In this document: in pieces, positions 32,937 through 45,244 of the stretch
Position numbering within the stretch: the first letter of the stretch is position 1
How the letters are laid out: each line of letters opens with the position of its first letter
Origin: Antedon mediterranea
Lineage: Eukaryota > Echinodermata > Crinoidea > Comatulida > Antedonidae
Length of the DNA: 64,000 nt
Assembly: GCF_964355755.1 (NCBI RefSeq)
Contig: NC_092677.1
Coordinates: forward strand, 2,237,001-2,301,000
Reading direction: 5' to 3'
Made by a program: the position numbers and the translations under genes
Notes under the pieces: generated by a model
Databases searched by the model: none
What the model was told of the DNA's origin: nothing
Seen by the model: only the letters and a program-made list of their open reading frames with translations

Positions 32937-35900
32937 TAGATTATGTGGATCAAAAGGAATTTTGAAAAATTCTTTTGTAGAAAAATGGCCAAATTTCGAT
33001 CTTTATAAATAGTTACTATACGTCTATAAGGTGATTATAAAGCAATATATGTGAATATATAGAAATAATATTGCATAATAACAAGTTTTTAAAAAGTGCG
33101 TTTTTAGTAACCATTTATGTCAAAAGTGGTTACTATAGCACAATTGTCATGTGCAGAACCCCTTTTTCGACTCTGCGCATATTTATTATGCTATAGTAAC
33201 CATTTATGTCAAAAGTGGTTACTATAGCACAATTGACATGCGCAGAACGCATTATTTGACTCTGCGCATGTTTATTATGCTATAGTAACCATTTATGTCA
33301 AAAAATAAAAAGGTCGAAAATTGGTCATTTTTCGAAAATTTCCCTGTACTATAGTACAGGGATTTTCACAAAAAATGACAAATTTTCGATCTTTTTATTT
33401 TTCGATAAAACTGGTTACTATATCACAATTGGCATGCGCAGAACCCATTTTTTGACTCTGCGCATGTTTATTATGCTATAGTAACCATTTATGTCAAAAG
33501 TGGTTACTATAGCACAATTGGCATGCGCAGAACGCATTATTCGACTCTGCGCATGTTAATTATGCTATAGTAACCATTTATGTCAAAAAATAAAAAGGTC
33601 GAAAATTGGTCATTTTTCGGAAATTTTCCTGTACTATAGTACAGGGATTTTCACAACAAATGACCAATTTTCGATCTTTTTATTTTTCGATAAAACTGGT
33701 TACTATAGCACAATTGGCATGCGCAGAACCCATTTTTCGACTCTGTGCATGTTAATAATGCTATGATAACCATTTATGTCAAAAGTGGTTACTATAGCAC
33801 AATTGGCATGCGCGGAACCCATTATTTGACTCTGCGCATGTTTATTATGCTATAGTAACCATTTATGTCAAAAGTGGTTACTATAGCACAATTGTCATGT
33901 GCAGAACCCCTTTTTCGACTCTGCGCATATTTATTATGCTATAGTAACCATTTATGTCAAAAGTGGTTACTATAGCACAATTGACATGCGCAGAACGCAT
34001 TATTTGACTCTGCGCATGTTTATTATGCTATAGTAACCATTTATGCCAAAAAATAAAAAGGTCGAAAATTGGTCATTTTTCGAAAATTTCTCTGTACTAT
34101 AGTACAGGGATTTTCACAAAAAATGACCAATTTTCGATATTTTTATTTTTCAATAAAACTGGTTACTATAGCACAATTGGCGTGCGCAGAACCCATTTTT
34201 TGACTCTGCGCATGTTAATTATGCTATAGTAACCATTTATGTCAAAAGTGGTTACTATAGCACAATTGGCATGCGCAGAACGCATTATTCGACTCTGCGC
34301 ATGTTAATTATGCTATAGTAACCATTTATGTCAAAAAATAAAAAGGTCGAAAATTGGTCATTTTTCGGAAATTTTCCTGTACTATAGTACAGGGATTTTC
34401 ACAAAAAATGACAAATTTTCGATCTTTTTATTTTTCGATAAAACTGGTTACTATAGCACAATTGGCATGCGCAGAACCCATTTTTCGACTCTGCGCATGT
34501 TAATAATGCTATGATAACCATTTATGTCAAAAGTGGTTACTATATCACAATTGACATGCGCAGAACGCATTATTTGACTCTGCGCATGTTTATTATACTA
34601 TAGTAACCATTTATGTCAAAGGTAGTTACTATAGCACAATTGTCATGCGCAGAACCCGTTTTTCGACACTGCGCATGTTTATTATGCTATAGTAACCATT
34701 TATGTCAAAAGTGGTTACTATAACACAATTGACATGCGCAGAACGCATTATTTGACTCTGCGCATGTTTATTATGCTATAGTAACCATTTATGTCAAAAA
34801 ATAAAAAGGTCGAAAATTGGTCATTTTTCTGAAATTTCCCTGTACTATAGTACAGGGATTTTCACAAAAAATGACAAATTTTCGATATTTTTATTTTTCG
34901 ATAAAACTGGTTACTATAGCACAATTGGCGTGCGCAGAACCCATTTTTTGACTCTGCGCATGTTTATTATGCTATAGTAACCATTTATGTCAAAAGTGGT
35001 TACTATAGCACAATTGGCATGCGCAGAACGCATTATTCGACTCTGCGCATGTTAATTATGCTATAGTAACCATTTATGTCAAAAAATAAAAAGGTCGAAA
35101 ATTGGTCATTTTTCGGAAATTTTCCTGTACTATAGTACAGGGATTTTCACAACAAATGACCAATTTTCGATCTTTTTATTTTTCGATAAAACTGGTTACT
35201 ATAGCACAATTGGCATGCGCAGAACCCATTTTTCGACTCTGTGCATGTTAATAATGCTATGATAACCATTTATGTCAAAAGTGGTTACTATAGCACAATT
35301 GGCATGCGCGGAACCCATTATTTGACTCTGCGCATGTTTATTATGCTATAGTAACCATTTATGTCAAAAGTGGTTACTATAGCACAATTGTCATGTGCAG
35401 AACCCCTTTTTCGACTCTGTGCATATTTATTATGCTATAGTAACCATTTATGTCAAAAGTGGTTACTATAGCACAATTGACATGCGCAGAACCCATTTTT
35501 TGACTCTGCGCATGTTAATTATGCTATAGTAACCATTTATGTCAAAAGTGGTTACTATAGCACAATTGGCATGCGCAGAACGCATTATTCGACTCTGCGC
35601 ATGTTTATTATGCTATAGTAACCATTTATGCCAAAAAATAAAAAGGTCGAAAATTGGTCATTTTTCGAAAATTTCTCTGTACTATAGTACAGAGATTTTC
35701 ACAAAAAATGACCAATTTTCGATATTTTTATTTTTCGATAAAACTGGTTACTATAGCACAATTGGCGTGCGCAGAACCCATTTTTTGACTCTGCGCATGT
35801 TAATTATGCTATAGTAACCATTTATGTCAAAAGTGGTTACTATAGCACAATTGGCATGCGCAGAACGCATTATTCGACTCTGCGCATGTTAATTATGCTA

Positions 35901-38900
35901 TAGTAACCATTTATGTCAAAAAATAAAAAGGTCGAAAATTGGTCATTTTTCGGAAATTTTCCTGTACTATAGTACAGGGATTTTCACAAAAAATGACAAA
36001 TTTTCGATCTTTTTATTTTTCGATAAAACTGGTTACTATAGCACAATTGGCATGCGCAGAACCCATTTTTCGACTCTGCGCATGTTAATAATGCTATGAT
36101 AACCATTTATGTCAAAAGTGGTTACTATATCACAATTGACATGCGTAGAACGCATTATTTGACTCTGCGCATGTTTATTATACTATAGTAACCATTTATG
36201 TCAAAGGTGGTTACTATAGCACAATTGTCATGCGCAGAACCCGTTTTTCGACACTGCGCATGTTTATTATGCTATAGTAACCATTTATGTCAAAAGTGGT
36301 TACTATAGCACAATTGACATGCGCAGAACGCATTATTTGACTCTGCGCATGTTTATTATGCTATAGTAACCATTTATGTCAAAAAATAAAAAGGTCGAAA
36401 ATTTGTCATTTTTCTGAAATTTCCCTGTACTATAGTACAGGGATTTTCACAAAAAATGACAAATTTTCGATATTTTTATTTTTCGATAAAACTGGTTACT
36501 ATAGCACAATTGGCGTGCGCAGAACCCATTTTTTGACTCTGCGCATGTTTATTATGCTATAGTAACCATTTATGTCAAAAGTGGTTACTATAGCACAATT
36601 GGCATGCGCAGAACGCATTATTCGACTCTGCGCATGTTAATTATGCTATAGTAACCATTTATGTCAAAAAATAAAAAGGTCGAAAATTGGTCATTTTTCG
36701 GAAATTTTCCTGTACTATAGTACAGGGATTTTCACAACAAATGACCAATTTTCGATCTTTTTATTTTTCGATAAAACTGGTTACTATAGCACAATTGGCA
36801 TGCGCAGAACCCATTTTTCGACTCTGTGCATGTTAATAATGCTATGATAACCATTTATGTCAAAAGTGGTTACTATAGCACAATTGGCATGCACGGAACC
36901 CATTATTTGACTCTGCGCATGTTTATTATGCTATAGTAACCATTTATGTCAAAAGTGGTTACTATAGCACAATTGTCATGTGCAGAACCCCTTTTTCGAC
37001 TCTGCGCATATTTATTATGCTATAGTAACCATTTATGTCAAAAGTGGTTACTATAGCACAATTGACATGCGCAGAACGCATTATTTGACTCTGCGCATGT
37101 TTATTATGCTATAGTAACCATTTATGCCAAAAATTAAAAAGGTCGAAAATTGGTCATTTTTCGAAAATTTCTCTGTACTATATATAGTACAGGGATTTTC
37201 ACAAAAAATGACCAATTTTCGATATTTTTATTTTTCGATAAAACTGGTTACTATAGCACAATTGGCGTGCGCAGAACCCATTTTTTGACTCTGCGCATGT
37301 TAATTATGCTATAGTAACCATTTATGTCAAAAGTGGTTACTATAGCACAATTGGCATGCGCAGAACGCATTATTCGACTCTGCGCATGTTAATTATGCTA
37401 TAGTAACCATTTATGTCAAAAGTGGTTACTATAGCACAATTGGCATGCGCAGAACGCATTATTCGACTCTGCGCATGTTAATTATGCTATAGTAACCATT
37501 TATGTCAAAAAATAAAAAGGTCGAAAATTGGTCATTTTTCGGAAATTTTCCTGTACTATAGTACAGGGATTTTCACAAAAAATGACAAATTTTCGATCTT
37601 TTTATTTTTCGATAAAACTGGTTACTATAGCACAATTGGCATGCGCAGAACCCATTTTTCGACTCTGCGCATGTTAATAATGCTATGATAACCATTTATG
37701 TCAAAAGTGGTTACTATATCACAATTGACATGCGCAGAACGCATTATTTGACTCTGCGCATGTTTATTATACTATAGTAACCATTTATGTCAAAGGTGGT
37801 TACTATAGCACAATTGTCATGCGCAGAACCCGTTTTTCGACACTGCGCATGTTTATTATGCTATAGTAACCATTTATGTCAAAAGTGGTTACTATAGCAC
37901 AATTGACATGCGCAGAACGCATTATTTGACTCTGCGCATGTTTATTATGCTATAGTAACCATTTATGTCAAAAAATAAAAAGGTCGAAAATTGGTCATTT
38001 TTCTGAAATTTTCCTGTACTATAGTACAGGGATTTTCACAAAAAATGACAAATTTTCGATATTTTTATTTTTCGATAAAACTGGTTACTATAGCACAATT
38101 GGCGTGCGCAGAACCCATTTTTTGACTCTGCGCATGTTGATTATGCTATAGTAACCATTTATGTCAAAAGTGGTTACTATAGCACAATTGGCATGCGCAG
38201 AACGCATTATTCGACTCTGCGCATGTTAATTATGCTATAGTAACCATTTATGTCAAAAAATAAAAAGGTCGAAAATTGGTCATTTTTCGGAAATTTTCCT
38301 GTACTATATAGTACAGGGATTTTCACAAAAAAATGACCAATTTTCGATCTTTTTATTTTTCGATAAAACTGGTTACTATAGCACAATTGGCATGCGCAGA
38401 ACCCATTTTTCGACTCTGCGCATGTTGATAATGCTATGATAACCATTTATGTCAAAAGTGGTTACTATAGCACAATTGACATGCGCAGAACGCATTATTT
38501 GACTCTGCGCATGTTTATTATACTATAGTAACCATTTATGTCAAAGGTGGTTACTATAGCACAATTGTCATGCGCAGAACCCGTTTTTCGACACTGCGCA
38601 GGTTTATTATGATATAGTAACCATTTATGTCAAAAGTGGTTACTATAGCACAATTGACATGCGCAGAACGCATTATTTGACTCTGCGCATGTTTATTATG
38701 CTATAGTAACCATTTATGTCAAAAAATAAAAAGGTCGAAAATTGGTCATTTTTCTGAAATTTCCTTGTACTATAGTACAGGGATTTTCACAAAAAATGAC
38801 AAATTTTCGATATTTTTATTTTTCGATAAAACTGGTTACTATAGCACAATTGGCGTGCGCAGAACCCATTTTTTGACTCTGCGCATGTTAATTATGCTAT

Positions 38901-39690
38901 AGTAACCATTTATGTCAAAAGTGGTTACTATAGCACAATTGGCATGCGCAGAACGCATTATTCGACTCTGCGCATGTTAATTATGCTATAGTAACCATTT
39001 ATGTCAAAAAATAAAAAGGTCGAAAATTGGTCATTTTTCGGAAATCTTCCTGTACTATATAGTACAGGGATTTTCACAAAAAATGACCAATTTTCGATCT
39101 TTTTATTTTTCGATAAAACTGGTTACTATAGCACAATTGGCATGCGCAGAACCCATTTTTCGAATCTGCGCATGTTAATAATGCTATAGTAACCATTTAT
39201 GTCAAAAGTGGTTACTATAGCACAATTGACATGCGCAGAACGCATTATTTGACTCTGCGCATGTTTATTATACTATAGTAACCATTTATGTCTAAATTGG
39301 TTACTATAGCACAATTGACATGCGCAGAACGCATTATTTGACTCTGCGCATGTTTATTATGCTATAGTAACCATTTATGTCAAAAAATAAAAAGGTAGAA
39401 AATTGGTCATTTTTCGGAAATAAAGTACAGGGATTTTCACAAAAAATGAGCAATTTTCGATCTTTTTATTTTTCGATAAAACTGGTTACTGTAGCACAAT
39501 TGGCATGCGCAGAACGCATTATTTGACTCTGCGCATCTTTATTATGCTATAATAACCATTTATGTCAAAAGTGGTTACTATAGCACAATTGACATGCGCA
39601 GAATGCATTATTCGACTCTGTGCATGTTTATTATGCTATAGTAACCATTTATGTCAAAAAAATAAAAAGGTCGAAAATTCCTGTGGGATT
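32937..39690. repeat. Palindromic satellite array (two monomer types, higher-order)
   Basis: Type 1 (~89 bp) reads GTGGTTACTATAGCACAATT, GGCATGCGCAGAAC, spacer, TCTGCGCATGTTAATTATGC, TATAGTAACC and is itself an inverted repeat with ~30 bp arms. Type 2 (~120 bp) is a second inverted repeat around CCTGTACTATAGTACAGG, with arms AAAAAGGTCGAAAATTGGTC / GACCAATTTTCGATCTTTTT. Type 2 recurs at alternating spacings of about 285 and 460 bp, so the amplified unit is a compound of both types. The first ~200 bp is degenerate. Confidence 0.95.
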
Positions 39691-39697
39691 TATACGA

Positions 39698-40025
39698 ATG
39701 CGTAACGCTACAAACGTCTAATATTCTATCAATTCAATCACCCGGGTTCAACGGCTCAACGATTAAAACGTCACCCTGCAGCAGACAAAGACTCAACAAC
39801 AAAGGTATGTGGTTCAAGTCTCTCACTAATCATGTAATTAAGTTCTTCTTTCAGCAAAAACAAAACGCAAAACTCCGAGTCGAAAATAAACGCGAAAAAA
39901 TACAACGCGAAAAAAAAACTACATAAAACTAAAACCCCCAAAAAACAAAAAAAAATTAAATTAAAGCAAAAAAAAAAATTGTTTTTTGGGTCATTATAGT
40001 AACCAGTATAATTATTTGGATTTGA
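39698..40025 (+). repeat. ~325 bp direct repeat, copy 2
   Basis: Second copy of 31254-31575 (ATGCGTAACGCTACAAACGT..., CACCCGGGTTCAACGGCTCA, CTCCGAGTCGAAAATAAACG). It keeps the intron-like GT...AG pair (AAAG|gtatgt, ttctttcag|CAAAA) but has a small extra piece near its end (TCATTATAGTAACCAG) that resembles array sequence. A third partial copy starts near 40058. Confidence 0.9.
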
Positions 40026-42130
40026 GATGTATAATATTTTAAAAGTACAGCAAAGTTCTTCTTTCAGCAAAAACAAAACTCCGAGTCGAAAATAAGCAAC
40101 AACAAAAATCTACGCGAAAATAGTATTAATACCACGCGAAAAATCAAGAAGCACATATACATTTTTTATACATCGATCGATTGCTTAAAAAAATACCCTA
40201 GGGTTGCTCGCTGATAATTGATTAATTTGAACAACACTACAAAAACTCGCAAAATGATAGTTTATGGTTTAATGTATTACCACATACAAATACATTAAAA
40301 ATGATCACGTGACATTCATCATTGCAATAAGAAGGAAGACTATATACATGCTCATTAGATGATGACGTCATTGCATAGAGGTACAAAATGCTTAAAGAAT
40401 GAACAATGAAATAATATCATGTGTGTTGTTAGGGATGCAATGAGCGTTTACAACGATGTAAAAACCTTAAAATAGGCCCATGGGCTTGTTTGACACCATA
40501 TATGTTGTGAGTAATCCCCACTTACTAACTACTACTACTTTGAAAGGTTCATGTACTAACAATCGAAAGGAGAGAGAGGGGGGGGGGAAGGTTATGGGGG
40601 GCTATGGGGGGTTATGGGGGACATTTTCTCGTGAAACCAACGAGGGCTGTGGCGGCAATATAGTATTTGAAAACACTAAGGCTAACCCATATTTAAGGGA
40701 AACTTTCCCTGTAATGTGGCTTTTACCATAGAGGTTCTACCGTAGCTTACAATATGCCAAATATCTTCAAATTTTGCGCCGGATCTAGTGAACAATTCAA
40801 CATTTTTTTTAAATAAAAATAACAGAGTATAGGCCTAAGTGTTATGTACATTCTTTGTGGAATTTTAAACATAATATTTCATTAGGCTATCGTTTAACGA
40901 CGATGTGTTTGAAGATGGTGATACGTTGTGTAAAATGGTGTGTATAATATATGTATTACAGTACATTGTAATATTAGTCAACGGTATGGATATGACCGCT
41001 TTCAGAAAAAGGCTAAAATTAATTTAAAAGTAAACGGATACGTTGTTAGTTGTATATAAGTATTATGTATAGTAGTATTATGTATTCAATTACGTTCTAC
41101 CAAGTTCACTAAAATCACACACATTCAAGAGAAAAGAACCAATATTTACAATCGATCACCTCCACGCATGCGCTGTATGCAGCATGTACTGCAATAAAGC
41201 AATTTACGATACATAGTTATATAAATCCAAATTGACCTCAAGTAGTGACATCATGACACGAAGAAATACACAAAAGCGCCCGTACATAAAAGCATAACTT
41301 TTTCTACGCGCGCATTTGTTTTGGGTTTTTTCACGTCAATTGTTTCACTTGGCGACATGTAAGTCAACCAAAGGTTCGTCCACATGAGAGATTTACGCAA
41401 AGTTACACTACAAACAATAGTAACTGTTGCAACATACTGGTACCAAGAGTACGAATAAAATATTGGTATGTGTACGATCTCCCATGTGTGCGAAAGATAT
41501 GTGCATGACCACCTTGTATTACAAAAAGCTATTATATATAATTATAATACTTTATTATTATTTGCAATAGGTTTACTTAAAACATCGGCCCGCCGTGTGT
41601 ACTCACTAAATGAAAATTGGTATTATATGTTGGAAGATTATACAAAATATTAAGTTTATTAAAACATACCTTCTCAAAATATATTATCATAATTAGTGTT
41701 AAATGGTTCGATGAACTAGGTGCTACTTTGTCTTTGCAAACCAAGTTTTAAAAATCATCTTTATTTTATGAAATGATATTGTTTGAAGCAAACACAAATT
41801 AAATTACACTAAATAGTAAATACAATATACCAAAAGTACGAAAGCCTAATCTTGCCACAGGAGTATACATTATTGACTTGCTTTGTAATCTTTACTCCAT
41901 CAGTGGAAGGAAGGAAGAGGCTTTCGTATAAAACACATCTAAGTAATATGCAAACCAAAATGTTGAAAAGACAATCTATAATCACACGTACGTACGTCTG
42001 TATAATGCCAATGTGCTCTCACCATGGACGAAATTCGTTATTAGAATGAATTAGGTAAGATAATCAACGATACATTTAATTCATTTCTTTTAGCATGTAC
42101 TCAATGCCACTCATTGGTAACACTTCATTT
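40026..42130. other. Intergenic region with a G-rich tract
   Basis: No gene seen. It contains a partial third copy of the flanking direct repeat (about 40058-40140) and a G-rich tract at 40578-40620. The remainder is AT-rich unique sequence. Confidence 0.5.
40578..40620 (+). other. Potential G-quadruplex tract
   Basis: Four runs of five or more G (40578-40587, 40096-type runs ending at 40101 read in window as 40596-40601, then 40606-40611 and 40616-40620) are separated by short linkers (AAGGTTAT, CTAT, TTAT). The pattern fits a very stable four-stranded motif on the plus strand. Confidence 0.6.
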
Positions 42131-42149
42131 AGGCGTGTTTCTAACTTGG

Positions 42150-42263
42150 CGCGCCGGATCAACGCAACAACGCAGGCGCGACGCAAATGAGTTGACCAAT
42201 TACACGCGACAATTCAAATTATCCATCGTGTCGTGATTGGTCAACTTTACAAGTGGGAACCAA
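42150..42263. mobile_element. MITE family B, copy 1
   Basis: Foldback repeat with ACGCAAATGAGTTGACCAAT and its inverse CGTGATTGGTCAACTTTAC, ending AGTGGGAACCA. The two CCAAT motifs face each other. Confidence 0.7.
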
Positions 42264-42689
42264 TCTTTATAATAGAAACAAAGTAAGGAAACACCACACA
42301 GCCTCAGCAGTCAAAACAAACTATATCAAAGCCAAATTATATAACACTAAAATTCTAGCCGTTTAATTAATTCAGTTAAAGCGAAGTATTATTAATATAA
42401 TTAAAAATGTTCATCATTATATCAACATATTCCATATACATTATTACAAGAATTAATCCTTTGTGTTTATACTTTTATACATTCATTATTTACAGAAAAT
42501 GTTGAGGAACTTCGGCAGCATTAGTACATTAGAGGCAATATTGCTAGTTCAAAATACTAATAAAACAGACTTAAGCTAACATAAGAGTTGTTGTATAAAA
42601 TACCCTGTAACGAAGCATACACAATACACACCATTCAATGTATAATAAAAAATTATCAAGAAAATAGGAAATAGTGTTGGTGATATTAC

Positions 42690-43080
42690 GAACAAAGGCA
42701 AAGTAAACGATGCGCGTACAGAAGCCGTACTATTTGCATCAGCGTTTGAACACGCGCGTACAGAAGCCGTACTATTTGCATAAGCGTTTGAACACGCGCG
42801 TACAAAAGCCGTAGTATTTGCATCAGCGTTTGAACACGTGCGTACAAGAGCCGTACTATTTTCATCAGTGTTTGAACACACGCGTACAGAAGCCGTACTA
42901 TTTGCATCAATGTTTGAACACGCGCGTACAGAAGCCGTACTATTTGTATCAGTGTTTTTTAACACGCGCGTACAAAAGCCGTAGTATTTGCATAAGCGTT
43001 TGAACACGCGCGTACAAAAGCCGTAGTATTTGCATCAGCGTTTGAACAAGCGCGTACAGAAGACGTACTATTTTCATCAG
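42690..43080. repeat. 42 bp minisatellite (9 copies)
   Basis: The unit is GAACACGCGCGTACAGAAGC followed by CGTACTATTTGCATCAGCGT and TT. Because 42 is divisible by three, long open frames persist on both strands (minus: RACSNADANSTASV). No other coding sign is present. Confidence 0.93.
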
Positions 43081-44240
43081 AAAACAAAAACCAGTAATTA
43101 ACTAAAATAAAAAGATAACCAAATGAACTAATATTAAAAATATATAGGATAGGATTAATAATACATAAAATAATCAAATTCAAATCGAGTTAACTTGAGC
43201 CGGTTTTACTGAAGCGGACTTGGCCGACTTTCTTATAGTAGAATTTTAAAAGGGCAATATGAGAAATAGAATAACATATATAAAAATAGGTTCCATTTAT
43301 AATTATTCTATGCACTTTCACAAAAATCCATACAATAACAATAACCGTGTGTAACTAAAACAAGATATAGGCCTATTTACATTATTGCTGCAACCAGAGG
43401 TAATATACGACTCTGAAATAACGTAAGGAATTTTATCAATCAGAAGCGAGTGTTCAAACTATCCGCCGGCTGTGATTGTGTGCCTCCAAGCTTTAATATA
43501 CCAAAAACATGGACAGATCAAATTGTAATACCGATAAACGTACATTCTGAATGTTGTTCTGAGAGAGACGATATTCCTAAATGTCATCAATGATCATTAT
43601 TTTGGCCTCTACAAGCTTCTAAAATCACGATCAAATAAGTCAGTAGTGAATGATCTTTAATATACGCATGCGCAACAATTCCGTGTTTTATGAACATTTG
43701 TACGCTATCGCAACTGGATAAAGCGAAAACAAAGTAAAATAAATAGTGTTATCATAGGGGAGGAGTGGTAGAAACATATAATTTATGAAAATATAAAAAT
43801 GATATCAAAATGTGTAGGTAGTAGAAAACACAGTTTGGATTTATTGCACTTTTCCATTTACCTCGGTCTCTTTACCTCGTGATTCACTTGTTATCTGAGA
43901 TATCACATCACTAAATGTATTGTTTTGTTAATTCAATAACAATGTAATATTTATTATGTTGGTTTACATCAAATTATGTCAAGCCAATTCCACACAAAGT
44001 CATACAATCTTGGTTCACAACCACTTTAAAGCAAATTACATAGATTCGCACAACAGTAATCCAGAGCTTTCGTTTTTACAACGTGCTACGCGTGATTCGA
44101 CTACGCAGATATACATAGAATCATATGGGCATGCGCAGACTGAATGTTAGACCTCATAACTGCGTAGTCTATTGGCACGTCGATGATATGCCTACGTACA
44201 AATAATCAGCAAGTAGTTTACTCTTTGAAGCAAATAAGAC
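43081..44240. other. Region 3' of the ERG gene
   Basis: Presumed ERG 3' UTR and downstream DNA. Several AATAAA-like hexamers occur on the minus strand, but none can be singled out. I see no other gene. Confidence 0.4.
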
Positions 44241-45244
44241 TCAGCAGGACGTACTAGAAGAAAAACTTTCACCCTGTGTCGTCTGACCAATCAGATAGCG
44301 TGTTGCTTCATTCGATGTCGATGATTGGTCAGGAATAAATGTGTGCAATTGATTGCTGAGGTCAGATCCTTGCGTTTGAACAGTATTTGTTGGAAGTTGG
44401 GCGAGATTAAAGTCTAAGTTCTGCATTTCTATAAGGTTACTATCCAAGGAATCTAATGATATAGTCTCTTTGGTTTCCATTGGATCAAAATGCTGCAACC
44501 ACAAATTGTGTCTCCCTTGGTCGGTTGCAAATTCTGGTGTTGATAATGATTTGGCTAGTATCTCGGCTGTCCTGCTTGACTGCGCGGTAACGTTGCATGT
44601 ACTTGCTGTAAATGTCTCATGAGGTCTATATCCGGATGATGATTTCCTTTCGATATTTGGATACGAAGACCCGACTGTCGGCCTATTCAAACTGCCAGAT
44701 TCCGCTCCCTGATTCTCTGCTGTCGAGTTTCTGAGAATATAAGCTTTTTGACGAGAAGGATTTGCAAAGTGACAATAAATGTTAGAATCACTATTGTCAT
44801 CATCAAAAGACGACCATATACTATGCCCTGAGACGGCGCCATTTTGTTTTGCATACGTCTTGTTCCCAACATACGCTTGCTTAATATGTTGCGGATAGCC
44901 TCTCGTTAAAATTTCAAAGATGGCGTCGCGTTTTTCTTCGAATTTGTGCTCTAATTCTTCTAGTTTTGATGAGACGTTGTCTATTCTATTATTAAGATCA
45001 CTTGTTGCTACTATTGGACTGACATCTTCTACAACTATGTGTGGCATTGACGTTGTTCCCTGATCAATATCCAACAAGTCTTTGGTAGTTTCTCCACGAT
45101 GATGGAACGGAATTTCCAACTCATCGTCCTCATCATCCTCGTCATCTTCATCATCGTCTTGCTTGACTCGTCTGCGTTGCTTTGATTGAGTTACCTTTCT
45201 TTCTTTTCCACCCAACTCCATAGTGATAAGAGGGTCAAGCTCTT
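44241..45244 (-). CDS. ERG channel last exon, acidic/Ser-rich C-tail with coiled coil
   Basis: The acceptor is attttgcag|AAGAGC; 334 codons to TGA at 44241-44243. It begins [16 protein letters not shown], then has a run of Asp/Glu ([15 protein letters not shown]). A heptad-like segment ([20 protein letters not shown]) occupies the position of the C-terminal tetramerising coiled coil of hERG. The remainder is Ser/Thr/Gln-rich with no fold I recognise. This is the least conserved part of the channel. Confidence 0.9.

Noticed and set aside
31254..40025. LTR retrotransposon defined by the two direct repeats
   Set aside because: No gag/pol frame, primer-binding site or polypurine tract seen between the repeats, and no TG...CA ends.
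42576..43007. 143 aa open frame (repeated RACSNADANSTASV) on the minus strand
   Set aside because: The 42 bp unit keeps frames open on both strands; no splice context or conserved domain.
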